Shown piece after piece: positions 11,901 to 23,135 of a stretch of DNA of 64,000 nucleotides (its first letter is position 1; each line of letters opens with the position of its first letter). A program made the position numbers and the translations under genes. Location: positions 1,087,146-1,151,145 of the forward strand of contig JAYEVE010000231.1 of the NCBI GenBank assembly GCA_036346375.1. The letters are read 5' to 3'. The notes under the pieces are model-generated. The model was not told the origin of the DNA. It worked only from the letters and a program-made list of their open reading frames with translations, and searched no databases. Origin of the DNA: Guadua angustifolia (taxonomy: Eukaryota > Streptophyta > Magnoliopsida > Poales > Poaceae).

Positions 11901-13150
11901 TCATCACATTAACACTGTGACTCTTTCTACTTAATGCATCGGCTACCACATTAGCCTTTTTAGGGTGATAATGAATTCCCAAATTATATCCTTGATTAAC
12001 TCTAATCATCTTCTCTGCCTCATATTCAGGTCTGACTGAGTGAAAATATACTTTAAACTCTTATGCTTCGTGTATATTTCACAATGATTTCCAATAAAAT
12101 AGTGACGCCATAAATTTAAGGCATGCACTACTGTAGCTAATTCCAAATCATACGTTGGGTAATTCTCTTCATATGGCCTCAACTGCCTTGATGCATATGC
12201 GACCACTTTACCATTCTACATAAGCACACATCCAAGTCCTAAACGCAAAGCATCACAATAAATATAAAAAATGCTCTGAATATCTGGCAACACTAACACT
12301 GGCGTGGATGTTAACCTTTTCTTCAATTCTTGTAAACTCTTCTCACAATCTGGCATCCATGCAAATTTCTTCCCTTTCTTCAACAATTGTGTAAGGGGCC
12401 TAGCAATTGATGAGAATCCTTTAATAAATCGACGGTAATATCCCACCATTCCAAGAAAACTGCGAATTTGAGTCACCGATTTCGGCTGTCCCCATTTCAA
12501 CACTGCCTCGACTTTACTGGGGTCAACTGCAATATCTTTGGCAGTCATCACATGACCAAGGAATTCCATTTTCTTCTTCCAAAGGTCACACTTACTAAAC
12601 TTAGCATACAATTGGTATGCTTCAAGCTTCTTCAAAACTAACCTCAAATGCTCTGCATGATCTTCTTTTGTCTTGGAGTAGATAAGAATGTCATCTATGA
12701 AAATGACAACAAACTTATCCAGATATTCCATGAAAACTTTATTCATTAAGTTCGTGAAATATGAAAGGGCATTGGTCAATCCAAATAACATAAATGTGAA
12801 CTCATAATGGCCATATCTAGTTGAAAATGTGGTCTTGGGTATATCTCCGCTCGAATCTTCAACTGATGAAATCCTGATCGAAGGTCTATCTTGGAGAAAA
12901 TTCTAGCTCCTCTTAACTGATCAAACAAATCATCGATTCTACGTAGCGAATACTTATTCTTTATTGTCACTTCATTCAAAGCTCGATAATCAATGCACAT
13001 TCTCATACTTTCATTCTTTTTCCAAACAAACAAAATAAGTGCTCCCAATGGCGACGAACTTGGTCTTACAAAACCTTTTTCTAGCAACTCCTCAATCTGC
13101 CTTTTCATTTCTACCAACTCATTTGTGGGCATCCGATATGGTCTCTTGGC
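11900..13150 (-). pseudogene. Element B reverse transcriptase and RNase H (broken)
   Basis: RT starts near 13130 (minus) with the M-P-T-N-E-L-V-E-M-K region and E-K-G-F-V-R-P-S-S-S-P. It continues through S-K-I-D-L-R-S-G to the catalytic F-I-D-D-I at 12701-12687 (F-x-D-D is the usual gypsy form). It then reads K-M-E-F-L-G-H-V and G-Y-Y-R-R-F-I-K-G. RNase H follows with Y-C-D-A (about 12250), V-A-Y-A-S-R-Q-L-R-P and L-E-L-A. A frameshift near 12776-12791 and a stop near 12210 split it into three frames. The RT active site is intact, and the damage lies elsewhere. Confidence 0.88.
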
Positions 13151-13152
13151 TA

Positions 13153-13699
13153 TTAGGCTGTAGCAGGCACCAATTCAATAACAAACTCAATATCTCGGTC
13201 AAGTGGCATTCCCGGTAACTCTTCAGGAAAAACATCTGGATAATCATTTACAACTAATACTTCCTCAATGTTGACTGCTTTAGTACTGTTAACCATCATT
13301 TGCCCACTATGAACTGCAGTTGCTTGGACTTTCACTCTTTCGCCTTTCAGGCTTTCAATTGAGACTACTCTTCTACCACAATCCAGCACAACGTTGTGCT
13401 TAGACAGCCAATCCATTCGAAGAGTAACATCTAATGTTTGGGTATCCAAGATAATAAGATTCTCTAGAAACTTTATCCCATTCATGAGCATCTTTACTCC
13501 CATACATCCTAGGTTAGAGAGTAATTCTGATTCAGGGGATTGGACCAAAAGCATGCACTTAAGATTCTTAACTTCTAACCCATGCCCAATAGCAAAATCT
13601 CGAGAAATAAAAGAATGCGAAGCTCCAGAATCAAACAAAACTATAACAGGTACTGAGTTAACTAGAAACTTACCCAGAACGACATCCAATGCTCCCTAG
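13153..13699 (-). pseudogene. Element B aspartic protease region
   Basis: The active-site motif D-S-G-A is encoded at 13632-13621 within the conserved V-L-F-D-S-G-A-S-H-S-F-I-S context. The fold-ending I-L-D-T...M-D-W-L-S segment and the P-E-E-L-P-G-M-P linker to RT follow. The frame is open for 178 codons, so the domain itself looks intact, but it is cut off from gag and RT by stops. Its role would be cleaving the Gag-Pol polyprotein. Confidence 0.85.
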
Positions 13700-14833
13700 G
13701 CCTCGTCAGTCATGATATGATTAACACGATCTCTCATTGTGGCTTGAGTTGTAGCTCTAGACTGTACGGCTCCACGATTCCCTCCTGGTGCAGGCGTATT
13801 GGTCAGAGTTGATCCAAGGTTAAAGCGAACAGGCATGACACCTCCTCTCTTCAGACAGTTATTGGCGAAATGCCCTGGCTCATTACAACTAAAGCAACAC
13901 CTAATTGTTGATTATTGACCTCCTCTTGGTGCATTATTGACCTGAATAGGTGTCTGAAAATTCTGCCCACTAGGACAGAGTGCGAAACTTGACAAACTGT
14001 TGCGGTGCAACCCTCATCTTTTGCTGCCCTTGGCGAGCTCCCTACTGTGCCATTCTGTGCTTACGATTGTCATCCAACTCTTTACGCTTATCCTCTAGAA
14101 TAAGGGTCTTGTTCACCAGTTCTTGAAAATCAGAAAAGTTATGGGTGATTAACCCAACTTGCAGTCCAGAATTTAGTTCCTTCATAAAGCGAGACTACCT
14201 TGCTTTATTGGTCGCTACATCCTTAGGTGCGTAGCGAGCAAGCTGCGTAAACTGGTTCAAATATTCTACCATAGACTGGCTCCCCTGCTTGATGGCTCTA
14301 AATTCTTCTTTCGTCAAGTCCATGACACCTTCCGAAACATGGTACTGACAGAAAGTGGCAGCAAATTCTTCCCAAGTGATCTCTTGTGTGTTCTCCTGCG
14401 ATGCGTAGTAATTCTCCCACCATTTAGTAGATGCACCCTTAAGCTGATGAGAAACATAAAGCACCTTCTCATTCCCCTCACACTGAGTGATATGCATCTT
14501 TCTCTTGATAGTCCTCAACAAGTCGTCAGCCTCAATTGGGTTAGCATTCCTAGAAAATGTTGGCAGATGGGTTCTCATAAAGTCTGACAGCTTCGAGTAT
14601 GGATGGTTCCCATTGCCAGCAGTTTGATTTGAACTATTAGCCACTGCTTGATTGGCAAAGTGCTGCATTTGCTGTATCATGGTCTTTATGAGCTGGGTCT
14701 GTGTAGCAAGAAAGGCTCCAAAATTTCTCATGTCAATCGGGGATGCTGCTTGAGGAATTAGAGATGCATTCCTGTTCTCGTTCTGACGATTTCCACTTCC
14801 GTTGGCTCCATTGTTTCCGTGAGTCTAAACCAT
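13700..14833 (-). pseudogene. Element B gag (broken)
   Basis: I place the start at ATG 14833-14831 because the N-terminal residues match the start of C's gag at 19753. The third codon is TAG where C has CAG. The Retrotrans_gag domain spans about 14731-14195, with E-E-F-A-A-T-F-C-Q-Y-H and M-V-E-Y-L-N-Q-F-T-Q-L-A-R-Y-A-P. The CCHC zinc knuckle (C-x2-C-x4-H-x4-C) is at 13896-13855. A stop at about 14195 and further breaks interrupt the frame. Gag would form the virus-like particle and bind the RNA. Confidence 0.85.
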
Positions 14834-14839
14834 TTGTTG

Positions 14840-15275
14840 ATCACTCCAAGGTTTGGAGAAAAGAGAGAAAATAGCATAGACAAATAATATAAAGACTTAT
14901 GCGGGGGATAAAGGTTCTTAACTCAAACTCCAAATTTTATTAACTTTATTCAATACTTGGTATGGCTACTCACAAGTGCCTAAGGGCAATGCAGCGTATA
15001 CTGCACACTCAAAAAGAACATGAAGACTCTCAATAACCTAAACAAGCAATTTTAATAGATTAATGGCAAGACACTAACTTAGACTCATGCGACTCACAAC
15101 TTGAGTCACAACTATTACTAAACTCAACTCCACCTAGTCGCTAAGCCATCTTGGATGCGGACCTCCTGGCGGGCACGACGGTGGATGACGCGGCATCGGG
15201 GCAAACTTTTTTCGATGGCCAGGAGTATCTAGGACATCGGGGCAAACTTTATCCAACCTGCAATTTAATCGCTAA
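14840..15275 (-). other. Element B 5' leader remnant
   Basis: Non-coding leader upstream of gag. It is collinear with C's leader around 19520-19750, including a shared GTGTGCAGTAT/ATGCAGTATG region and a CCATACCAAGT stretch. A 16-bp direct repeat, CATCGGGGCAAACTTT, occurs at 15194-15209 and 15235-15250. No primer binding site or LTR of B was identified beyond it. Confidence 0.55.
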
Positions 15276-15524
15276 GCCATCCTACATTTTCATTCCACTG
15301 TAGTTTAATCTATTATCCAACCTTGCGAGGCATAGTCATGTAAGTTGACCATGAGGTCATTTAACTAGTTTTATTTAATATATGAAGTCTTTTATTATTT
15401 ACCGCTATGTATGATTGTGATATTTACCGATGTTGAACCTATGTGTACTAGCGTTATCATGGACTAGTGCAATATATACAGAGGGTCCGGATTTGCATAT
15501 TCGGGTCTGGATAGAGGTGATGTC
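15276..15524 (+). repeat. 5' LTR remnant of element C
   Basis: This segment matches the reverse complement of the lower end of B's LTR (7140-7380), including the shared TTTGCATATTCGGGTC/TTCAGGTC and ACTAGTGC stretches, so it is the 3' end of a plus-oriented LTR. It ends ...GGTGATGTCA, which pairs acceptably with the LTR start TGTAACATCC. Only about 0.25 kb of some 3 kb remains. The left breakpoint with element B's leader is approximate. Confidence 0.65.
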
Positions 15525-16743
15525 AAAGCCATAGTAACTGTATATTGTAACACCCCGGCACCCTGTGCCCCGAATGTTACCCCCTCTAGCATCAACGATT
15601 TTCAAATCGCTAAGAATAAACATTTGCAAAGCAGCTAACAACTAGGAGGTTGTCATAAATATTAAAAATTTCGGCAACACCTCCCCTAAAACTAGGCTAT
15701 CCACTCAGCAGACAGAAAATAATTGCAGTTATGATATCATTCTAGCATGTCCTTAGTTAAACAATAACACATCCAACAGAATTTAATAACTACACCACGA
15801 CGAACCACATATTACAACCATAATCAATACAACCGGGCTTTACAAATCGATTAAATGGTTTCATGAAAGCGTGCTTGTGCTACTACTCCCCCATGCATCT
15901 TTGGTTTCCAAGTACCTGCAACAACACAACAAACAAGCGTGAGTCGATGACTCAGCAAAGTACACAAGGGTAACAATTCCAATTTACTATAAGCAGAACA
16001 AGTGTTTGACCAGAAGAGCAAGTAATATAAATGAAACAACATCCGGGCAATATGCGTATAAAGTAATAACTTGACCATACAAGAACATTAACGCAATCAA
16101 ACCATCAACTTGATAATAAACCCATTCAACGCCAAAGAAGCGTTACTTAACTGTAAGTCACAATGTCTCCCGACTCAACTACCCCTCGTTGCAACTCAAA
16201 CCATTTTCACCCATTGCATATAAGTTTATAACTCGACTTCACTCCACGATATTCATACAACATAATTCGCAGGGCAAAGAAATGCGCAATTTCATCAAAT
16301 TCAATTCGATCTCCCCTTTTTGGGTTGAGTCCACGACTCAATCTTCAATTACCAAAATCACCATCCATATGACACGCCATTTACCACAACACTCATTATT
16401 AAAGATGCAATGCACATGAATGCTCATTGCCATGCACATGAATGCCCATTGCCATGCACGTACCGGTACTGCCGAGTGCCCACCCGTCGGTGTGCACCCT
16501 CACGTCCCTTCCATCCCGTAGATGGAAGGTGCCTACTCTATCTTGTCTCGCTCCCATTCACCTCGATGAATGGGACTACGAAAGGTAGGACTTTCGTGTT
16601 CACTACGTGTGAACACAGAGGCCCGCATCAGCATGGGTCACCTCTTCAATTATGAATGCACAAATGCAATTTTCATGAATGAAATGCAATTTTTCATCCA
16701 ATGCCTACACAAACATACCATAACCACATACACACACATAGCA

Positions 16744-16910
16744 AATTCTCACACTCATAACCATAACCTCACTCATACATAAACATAGCCTGAATTCTCA
16801 CATTCATAACCATAACCACACTCATACATAAACATAGCCCAAATTCTCACATTCATAACCATAACCACACTCATACATAAATATAGCCCAAATTCTCACA
16901 TTCATAACCA
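16744..16910. repeat. 49-bp minisatellite inside the large solo LTR
   Basis: The phrase AATTCTCAC begins at 16744, 16793, 16842 and 16891, giving a strict 49-bp period over about 3.4 copies. Copies 2 to 4 are nearly identical and copy 1 is slightly diverged. The unit is rich in CATAACCATAACC and CATACATAAA. Confidence 0.9.
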
Positions 16911-18504
16911 TCTAATCTATTCAAGACACACACCCAATTCCATCTCCCGGATAGAGGCACAATTAAATCACTAGTATCCACGCACCCCATATTATTTGCT
17001 CATCGCAATGTTAACAAAGGTACGATAAACTTACCGAGATTAAGGCTTACTAATGACCACTTGAACCCAATAGCTAATCATGTCCTCGGAGGGACGATCA
17101 CCAAAAACAACACTTGCCACAATCAATAGAAATTAGTAATGAACCGATAAATAACAACGAAACAACCCAATTAAGCACACGACCCGATGTACTTGCCTTT
17201 TTATCGGAAGGAGCGAATTGGCGCGAGGAAGATGCTATGCCACTCTTAACTACTCCACCGAAATAACCGTTGCAAAAACGTTTTACAAACTATACCCTTT
17301 TTCAATAATAATCTACGCCCCAAACTACTGACCACTAAAGCTCCACTTTAGGTTGACTCAGATAAATATAATCTACACTATAGTGTCAACAATTAACTCA
17401 AACAACGCAGAATTGCAACCTTAGATATGGACTAGAAATAGCATCTTCTTGCATTAGTTGAAGCACACATCACCATAACTCCTAAGAAGGCAATAAAGTC
17501 GCTTTACTAGGCAGACAAGCACGCCTTCTTGAATCATTATATTCGGATATAAGCTTAGCACTTGGCAATTCAAAGAAAACTTGGAAACTAGGACATCTCC
17601 TAGAATCATCATGCCAGTCATATAAATAGAATCACTAAAACTCTTACCATTTGGTCTCACAAAAAAGAAATATGTAAACATATGCATTGCTCTCTGTCTA
17701 AAAAATACAAAAACAGTAGTATTCATTCCAGCAAGGGCATGTGCATATGAGTTGTAACATCTACAGAATAGCGTTTAAGAGCAAGCTCTACAGCATCCAC
17801 AGCATCAAATTCTGTTACCGATTGGATCATCCACATCTAGCATTCTAATATTGTTGACCAACATTTCACCATATCCGCCAATGCACCAAACAGCTACCCT
17901 AACTAAACTTTCATGTTCACCACATGCTTGCAATGCCTTGCATAAGGATCTGACTTAGCATCCCACAGCTTGACCTTGGGAAATCTTTTCAACTATTGAG
18001 CATATCTAAGGAAATAGCAGACAAGTTTAATTAATGCACCAAGAGTCATACCATCATTATTACAATTTGTGCTTAATAAACTCGCTCCATCTTGATTAAT
18101 ACTACTAACCAAGCGAACAAAGGCGCAATACCCATCAATCCCCAACACTTGCGATACTCAAATGTGTCAACTATTCTAAATACAACCACATAGAACTTCT
18201 CGAGCACGGCCGAAAAGAATAAATTAACTAGTCGCCTATTGGTGAAAATTAAGCCAACCACATAGCACCAAAGAATGCCAAGCTCCCAACCGAGCAGTAC
18301 CACAAATCCAAATCCAATCACATAGAAGAACACTAACTCCTAGCTGTTCATCGCGTTCAATCTCTCATGTCCAACCAACTTCCATTCTACGGCACCTTCT
18401 CCTAGAGACGAAACAAAATGCTAACCATATAATCAGACACATATGGTGCTATCGACTAGACTACACATGCGTACACCTCACAACCATTTCATCGAACACC
18501 TGGT

Positions 18505-19011
18505 GTGCAAGCTACCAACAAATCATCCACACTACAACTTCACCTCCACTTACCACAAGAAGGGAGAGGAGGAAGGAGGAAAGGCCTCCTATTCTTTGTT
18601 GCCTCCCTGAACCGACATTGTTGCTCTTCGGTTCTTCAAGGCTTCGCCTGCAGAACCAAACGGGAAGGAGGAGTGCCGGCCGAGAGGAAACCGCCGACGG
18701 GGAGGCTCGGGGAGCTTCGGCCGAGGCTCGCGGCAGACATGGCCACAGTGGCCGTCTCTCTTCTGCTTGCCTGCACCAGAGGAGGAGGCTGCCAGGAGAA
18801 CACCAAGGGGAGCAGGACGCCAGGGGAAGAGCACTCGGCCAAGGCGAGCAGCTCGGCTGGAGGGACTTGGCAGGGGAAACTGGGAGTGGCGCCGGCTGTG
18901 CTTAGGAGGAGGTGCTCCGCCCAGGGAAAATCAGCAGCCAGAGAAGAATCGGGAAGGGAGCAGGACGCCAGGGGACTGGATGGCAAGAATGACCAGGGAG
19001 AGAGAGAATAA
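18505..19011. other. GC-rich block of the solo LTR (no gene)
   Basis: This part is markedly richer in G and C than the rest of the LTR and is open in several overlapping frames on both strands (up to 168 codons). The translations are low in hydrophobic structure and resemble no family I know. I read it as LTR regulatory or untranslated sequence, not a gene. Confidence 0.5.
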
Positions 19012-19116
19012 AGAGGCGACTGGTGTGGGGAATAAAATATCAGCCAAGTGAATAAATGGCAGCCACACAAAAAGGAAAGGAGAGATGAGGATTTTTTTTT
19101 GCAGTATTACATATAT

Positions 19117-19752
19117 CTTGACCCTAAATAGTCTGGTCGTCTCTATGGGACCTTCAAAATTATTTTCTAAAGGAAAGATTTAACTAGAAGAATAATATGT
19201 TCTTGACTTATCTCATTCTTCTATTCCTTTCCTTGCCAAAATTTCTTTCTTTTCCCTCGTTGAATTTCTTTCTCTTTCCCCTACTGGTTCTAATTGAAAT
19301 CTTACCTAAGTTATCCTAAATAGAAAACGATATACCACACCCTAGGAGGAAGCACTGAGTGCCTGCTGCTACCGTTAAGATCATGAAGAAAGCAATCGTT
19401 GAGCTCAAGAAAGAGTGGATCGATAAAGTGTTCCAGGTGCTAGAAGACCATGTGCTTCAAATAGCCGGTTGGGACTCAAGTGTGGGAGCTGTGTCTGCTT
19501 AAGATATGAGAGTCACCCATGTAGGTGGTAGTTTTATGTGCATAGATTTAATTGGTTCTTGTTGATTGCTGAGTATGCAGTATGTGTTGTATAACCCTTA
19601 GGCTTATGTAAACAACCATACCAAGTTATTAATATTATTTACTTAAGTTGTTGCGTTATACCTATCTCCCCTACGTTAGGATTCCTACATCTTACCTATG
19701 CTTTTCTTTTCTCTCTCCCCTAACCCAGTGAAGCAATCAAGCAATCAATCAT
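19117..19752 (+). other. Element C 5' leader
   Basis: The untranslated leader resumes after the solo LTR and is collinear in its second half with B's leader. It contains one unusual short open frame (19383-19502). Pyrimidine-rich tracts occur at 19200-19300 and 19690-19730. No tRNA-complementary primer binding site was recognised just after the LTR remnant. Confidence 0.6.
19383..19502 (+). CDS. Short leader ORF of element C (39 aa, hypothetical)
   Basis: The frame from ATG 19383 to TAA 19500-19502 encodes a 39-residue, charge-rich, helical-looking peptide beginning M-K-K-A-I-V-E-L-K-K-E-W. The amphipathic spacing of Leu, Val and Ile with Lys and Glu looks more like protein than random leader sequence. 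The corresponding part of element B has nothing similar. It could be an upstream ORF, a fragment of a captured host exon, or chance. No family was recognised and there is no direct evidence of translation. Confidence 0.25.
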   Translation: MKKAIVELKKEWIDKVFQVLEDHVLQIAGWDSSVGAVSA

Positions 19753-20950
19753 ATGGTTCAGACTTGTAGAGACAACGAAGTCAGCGAAAGTGGTATCCGA
19801 CCCAATGAAAACCTAAATGAAGAAATATTTCCTCATCCATCGCTGTCAATGAACATGCAAAACTTGGGAGCTTTTCTTGCTACTTAGGCTCAGTTGATGC
19901 ATTCAATGGTTCAACAAATACAGAATATGACTGATCAAGCCAATGTCAACAATGTGTTCCAAGCTGTTGTCAATTGTCCTTATTCCTACTCGAGGTTATT
20001 AGAATTCACAAGGACACATCCACTGACATTTTTTGGAAATATTTCACCTTTTGGAAGCAGATGAATGGCTTGTGACCATCGAGAAGAAGGTACTCATTGC
20101 TTAGTGTAAGGGTGATGAGAAGGTCATGTATGCTTCTTATCTGTTGGAAAGAATTGTTGTGGAATGGTGGAAGACATTTTGTGTTGTCCATGAAGCCCCA
20201 CAGAATATCTCCTGGAATGAGTTTGTTACTGCTTTTCGTCATTCATTTGCCTCATCAGATGGCAGAGTGGTCACAGTGAAATCGGAGAAAAATGCTACCC
20301 TTGTATCCTACACCATATTTGTATGTTGTTCTTTGAAGTGTTGTCAACCAAACAAGTCAGAAGATTATTCGTGCGTTCGCTGTGGAGAAATAGAACATAC
20401 TGTTGATGAGGATGCGATCAATTGCTCCAGCTGTGAAGGAAGCGATTCTCTTGGAGAGTGTCCGATGAGCAACATCACATGTTACCTTGGTGAAAGTCGA
20501 GATCACTGCCCAGCTCAATGTCCCTTGGATCTGATAGTGAACACTGTGACTTAGCATCAGCAAGAGAATCTACGAGCCACTGTTTCTCAAGAATTAGCAG
20601 AAAGATGTGGGACACCAGCTGCACAGGTAATGTCACTCGAAGAGCTAAAGAAGCAACACTTTGATCTTGCCAGCCCTCATCAAGAAAGCAATAATTGACA
20701 ATCACCAACGGCATGTTTTCTATGTAATGAAGAAGGACATTGGGCCAAAGAATGTCCTCTGAAGCAACCAACCATGAATTACAAGTAGGGCAATAACGAG
20801 CATATAGTTGCATCCAACAAGGCACAATGATGCAAACATTAGTACCATTGTTGTCAAGAGGGAGGATATTTTGTTAAACAATACCCACAAGAAGACAAGT
20901 ATCTCCTGCAGTTGTGGTCATTCCGGACTCACCTTAGTCAAGTACATAAT
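19753..20950 (+). pseudogene. Element C gag, first part (broken)
   Basis: ATG at 19753 opens a frame starting M-V-Q-T like B. It runs through Q-N-L-G-A-F-L-A-T, then an in-frame TAG where B has CAG, then the R-L-L-E-F-T-R-T-H-P segment. From about 20120 another frame carries the Retrotrans_gag core (V-V-E-W-W-K-T-F). The zinc knuckle C-F-L-C-N-E-E-G-H-W-A-K-E-C is at 20714-20755 with all CCHC ligands kept. Frameshifts and stops are frequent. The gene is interrupted at 20950 by a solo LTR. Confidence 0.8.
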
Positions 20951-21672
20951 TGTCGGGGATTGGATGATTTCCATAAAGACCATTATACCCCAGCAGCCGG
21001 TTTTCGGCCGACCATGCATGCCCTTGGATAGTGTCCCCAAGGAAGATCTTCGAATGGACCAGCTGGTGGGTCCGCCCCGACCATGCTTAGGCTCGTCCCT
21101 GAGCATGTGCCATAATTCCCCGAACATGCTTGCTCGGATATGCGCGACAGTCGGTCAGAGTTGAGTAAAAATCCCGAGCATGTCCAGCAGGTCGTGCTTG
21201 GCTCATAAAAGCGACGTGGCGGTAATTACGCTGCGGTTAAAGACCATTAAGCCATGATCTGGGTCCATCATGTCCACGACACAGCATGACGAAAATCAAG
21301 GGTGCAGTTATAGTCACGTTCAATCACAGTAATGGTAGGTTATTCGGCTGTAGTTGCTTCAATCGCCTATAAATACCCCCGCGGTAGTTCGGAGTATAAA
21401 GGAGAGACAAAAAGAACACACAGAGACATACGCACGCATCGCACACAATCTTTCCTTAAGAATTCAAGCAATAGTAAGAGCACTGGACGTAGGGTTATTA
21501 TCACTATCAAGAGAGGCCTGAACCAATATAAAAATTCCTTGTCCACTGTCTTTTCGAGCAGAGCATCCTAACAGCACTCTTCGGACATAAACCCTTCAGG
21601 GGAAAGGGGCCTCGGTTGATCCCTCAATCAACAAGTAAGCTCGGTGGGGAACCTGTTTTCCAAACATCGACA
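20951..21672 (+). mobile_element. 722-bp solo LTR in element C gag, TSD ATAAT
   Basis: Begins TGTCGGGGATTGG at 20951 and ends CATCGACA at 21672, giving the terminal inverted repeat TGTCG...CGACA. ATAAT lies immediately on both sides (20946-20950 and 21673-21677), an exact 5-bp target duplication. There is no internal domain, so it is a solo LTR. The TGTCGGGG start, length and a TATAAATA box at 21368-21375 fit the many gypsy LTRs of grasses. The family name is left open. Confidence 0.93.
21368..21375 (+). promoter_or_regulatory. TATA box of the 722-bp solo LTR
   Basis: TATAAATA in the context GCCTATAAATACCCCC, about 300 bp before the LTR end, is the expected place for the U3 core promoter in an LTR of this length. 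It could still drive transcription into the flanking DNA if not silenced. Confidence 0.6.
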
Positions 21673-22182
21673 ATAATGCTAAGAGTGAGTGGTGAAGCTG
21701 CAAGAGAAGTTTGCTTAAAGGATCAGTTGAAGAAGAGACATTTGAACAAAGACACTACCCCCGTCAACTATGCTCTAGGAGGGAGTTTGCTCCCTAAACT
21801 CTACTGCACCTTTCATAAGTCTAAGCATTTTGCCAATAACTACCCTCAGAAGAAAGAGATCATGCAGTTCATTCCAATCTCAAATCCACCCCTGTCAAAG
21901 CTTCAGCGCCAATGCTAAATCGAGAAAGTCTAGAGCAATGATTTTACTTTGCACAATGTCATAACTCTATTTACATAGAAATGTGATTCTTTGTGTATTC
22001 ACTCTATACAGATAGCTTACTAGATAATTATTCGTGCATAATAATGGCCAGTTCAGTGGTATTCAGTGTGAAACTTGTCAGCCTAGAGGATTATTATTGT
22101 CAAAAAGAACTCATTTATTGTTCAATCTAACTTGGATGTTATGGAGTTAAGTTGCTTATTGATGGAGAAAAGTTCTAGTGAA
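21673..22182 (+). pseudogene. Element C gag end and protease start (broken)
   Basis: Coding traces resume right after the solo LTR. A Y-C-T-F-H-K-S-K-H-F-A-N-N segment at about 21800-21850 resembles a decayed zinc-knuckle-like region. Further on, the Y-G-V-K-L-L-I-D-G-E-K-F region (22140-22175) matches the part of B's protease downstream of D-S-G-A. I could not find the D-S-G active site itself. The TAG-TGA that ends the frame lies at the hAT insertion point. Confidence 0.55.
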
Positions 22183-22983
22183 TAGGGTGTAATCGAGCGG
22201 ATATTTTCCGGCCAAATCCAATCGAATAGAATCAATTGGGATAGCGATTTGAATAGTTTTTGAATATTGAAGAATTTTACGGATACGGATACGGATAAGG
22301 ATAGTTATCTCGGATAAGGATACGGATACGGATAGTAATTATCCGAGCGGATCTGAGGAATATCCGAGTTTATAATCGGATAATATCCGGATATAAAATA
22401 TGGATATTATCCAAAACTTTAAAGACTTCTCCAAGGCGTGAGTCTCAGAACTCTCCAATCAAAGAGCACCAGTCACGAGTCTGGAGGCATTAGTACCAGT
22501 GTACCAATACCACTCTTGGTAGTCTACCAGTACCAATGCCAACTGCCAAGTGCCAGGTACCAACTACCATTCTACCAAGTGCCACACTGCCACTGCCAAA
22601 GTGCCAACGCCAAGTGCACCACAGCGCCAAAGTGCGTTCATTATTAATACTTAATTATGTACAATGCAACTATAGTAAATTTTTGTACTATTTTCTTCAC
22701 ATTTTGTCAATAATTATTCATAACTCATAAGTAATCTACCATTTAGTATGTTACATGTGCAATAAATGATATATATTTTCGTGTATTATCCGACTAAAAA
22801 TATTCATACCCGTATTGAATCCGATCGTATTAAGCCGTGATTCGTAAGTGATAGTATCCGGTATTATTCGCATTCGTATTCACATCCGACACCATTTGTA
22901 TCCGACTTCGTATTCAATAAAAAATATGGATACGGATACGGGATGAACAATATCCGACCGTATCCGATCCGATTACATCCCTA
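22183..22983. mobile_element. 801-bp non-autonomous hAT element, TSD CTAGTGAA
   Basis: Termini are TAGGGTGTAATCG at 22183 and, reversed, TAGGGATGTAATCGG at 22983, so they form imperfect terminal inverted repeats of hAT type. The 8-bp sequence CTAGTGAA is repeated exactly at 22175-22182 and 22984-22991, and 8 bp is the hAT signature. The interior has no transposase frame. Both subterminal zones are packed with GGATAC/ATCCG hexamers, and the core (about 22430-22640) has short CCA-rich repeats. Excision would restore the protease reading region of element C. Confidence 0.93.
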
Positions 22984-23135
22984 CTAGTGAACCATATTGG
23001 ATACCAAACCTTAGATGTTATTGTTGGGATGGATTGGTTGTCCAGACATAAGTTTGTATTGGATTGTGGTAGAAGAATTGTGTCAATGAAAAGCTTGAAA
23101 GGCAAAAGAGTGGAAATCCAAGAGACCGTAGTTCG
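22984..23135 (+). pseudogene. Element C protease, C-terminal part
   Basis: The frame reads T-L-D-V-I-V-G-M-D-W-L-S-R-H and D-C-G-R-R-I-V-S-M-K-S-L-K-G, the same segment as B at about 13450-13330. It ends at GTTCG (23131-23135), the target duplication of the Sirevirus-like insertion, and resumes at 34359. Confidence 0.85.

Larger units (their letters stand above)
7140..15275 (-). mobile_element. Element B: Ty3/gypsy chromovirus lacking a 5' LTR
   Basis: Minus-strand order is gag (14833-13700), protease, RT, RNase H, integrase, polypurine tract, 3' LTR (10466-7140). It belongs to the same family as A and C. A 5' LTR would be expected right of 15275, but instead the sequence passes into the LTR end of element C in the opposite orientation. 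Coding capacity is destroyed by stops, a deletion over the integrase zinc-binding domain and a local inverted duplication. The right boundary is approximate (15130-15290). Confidence 0.8.
15546..19111 (+). mobile_element. 3.57-kb solo LTR in element C leader, TSD TATAT
   Basis: Starts TGTAACACCCCGGCACC at 15546 and ends GCAGTATTACA at 19111, so the termini form the short inverted repeat TGTAA...TTACA. TATAT flanks it on both sides (15541-15545 and 19112-19116), an exact 5-bp target duplication. There is no gag or pol inside, hence a solo LTR left by LTR-LTR recombination. It contains a 49-bp minisatellite (16744-16910) and a GC-rich block (18540-19010). The direction is taken from AATAAA at 19031, about 80 bp before the end. 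The family is gypsy-like by its TGTAACACCCCGG start, but unproven. Confidence 0.85.

Noticed and set aside
7140..15510. Interpreting the inverted match between 7140-7380 and 15276-15510 as a giant DNA transposon with terminal inverted repeats
   Set aside because: The segments are LTR ends of two oppositely oriented gypsy elements; there is no TSD and no transposase between them.
18505..19070. Overlapping open frames up to 168 codons on both strands
   Set aside because: Inside a solo LTR, driven by GC content, with no recognisable domain or conservation evidence.
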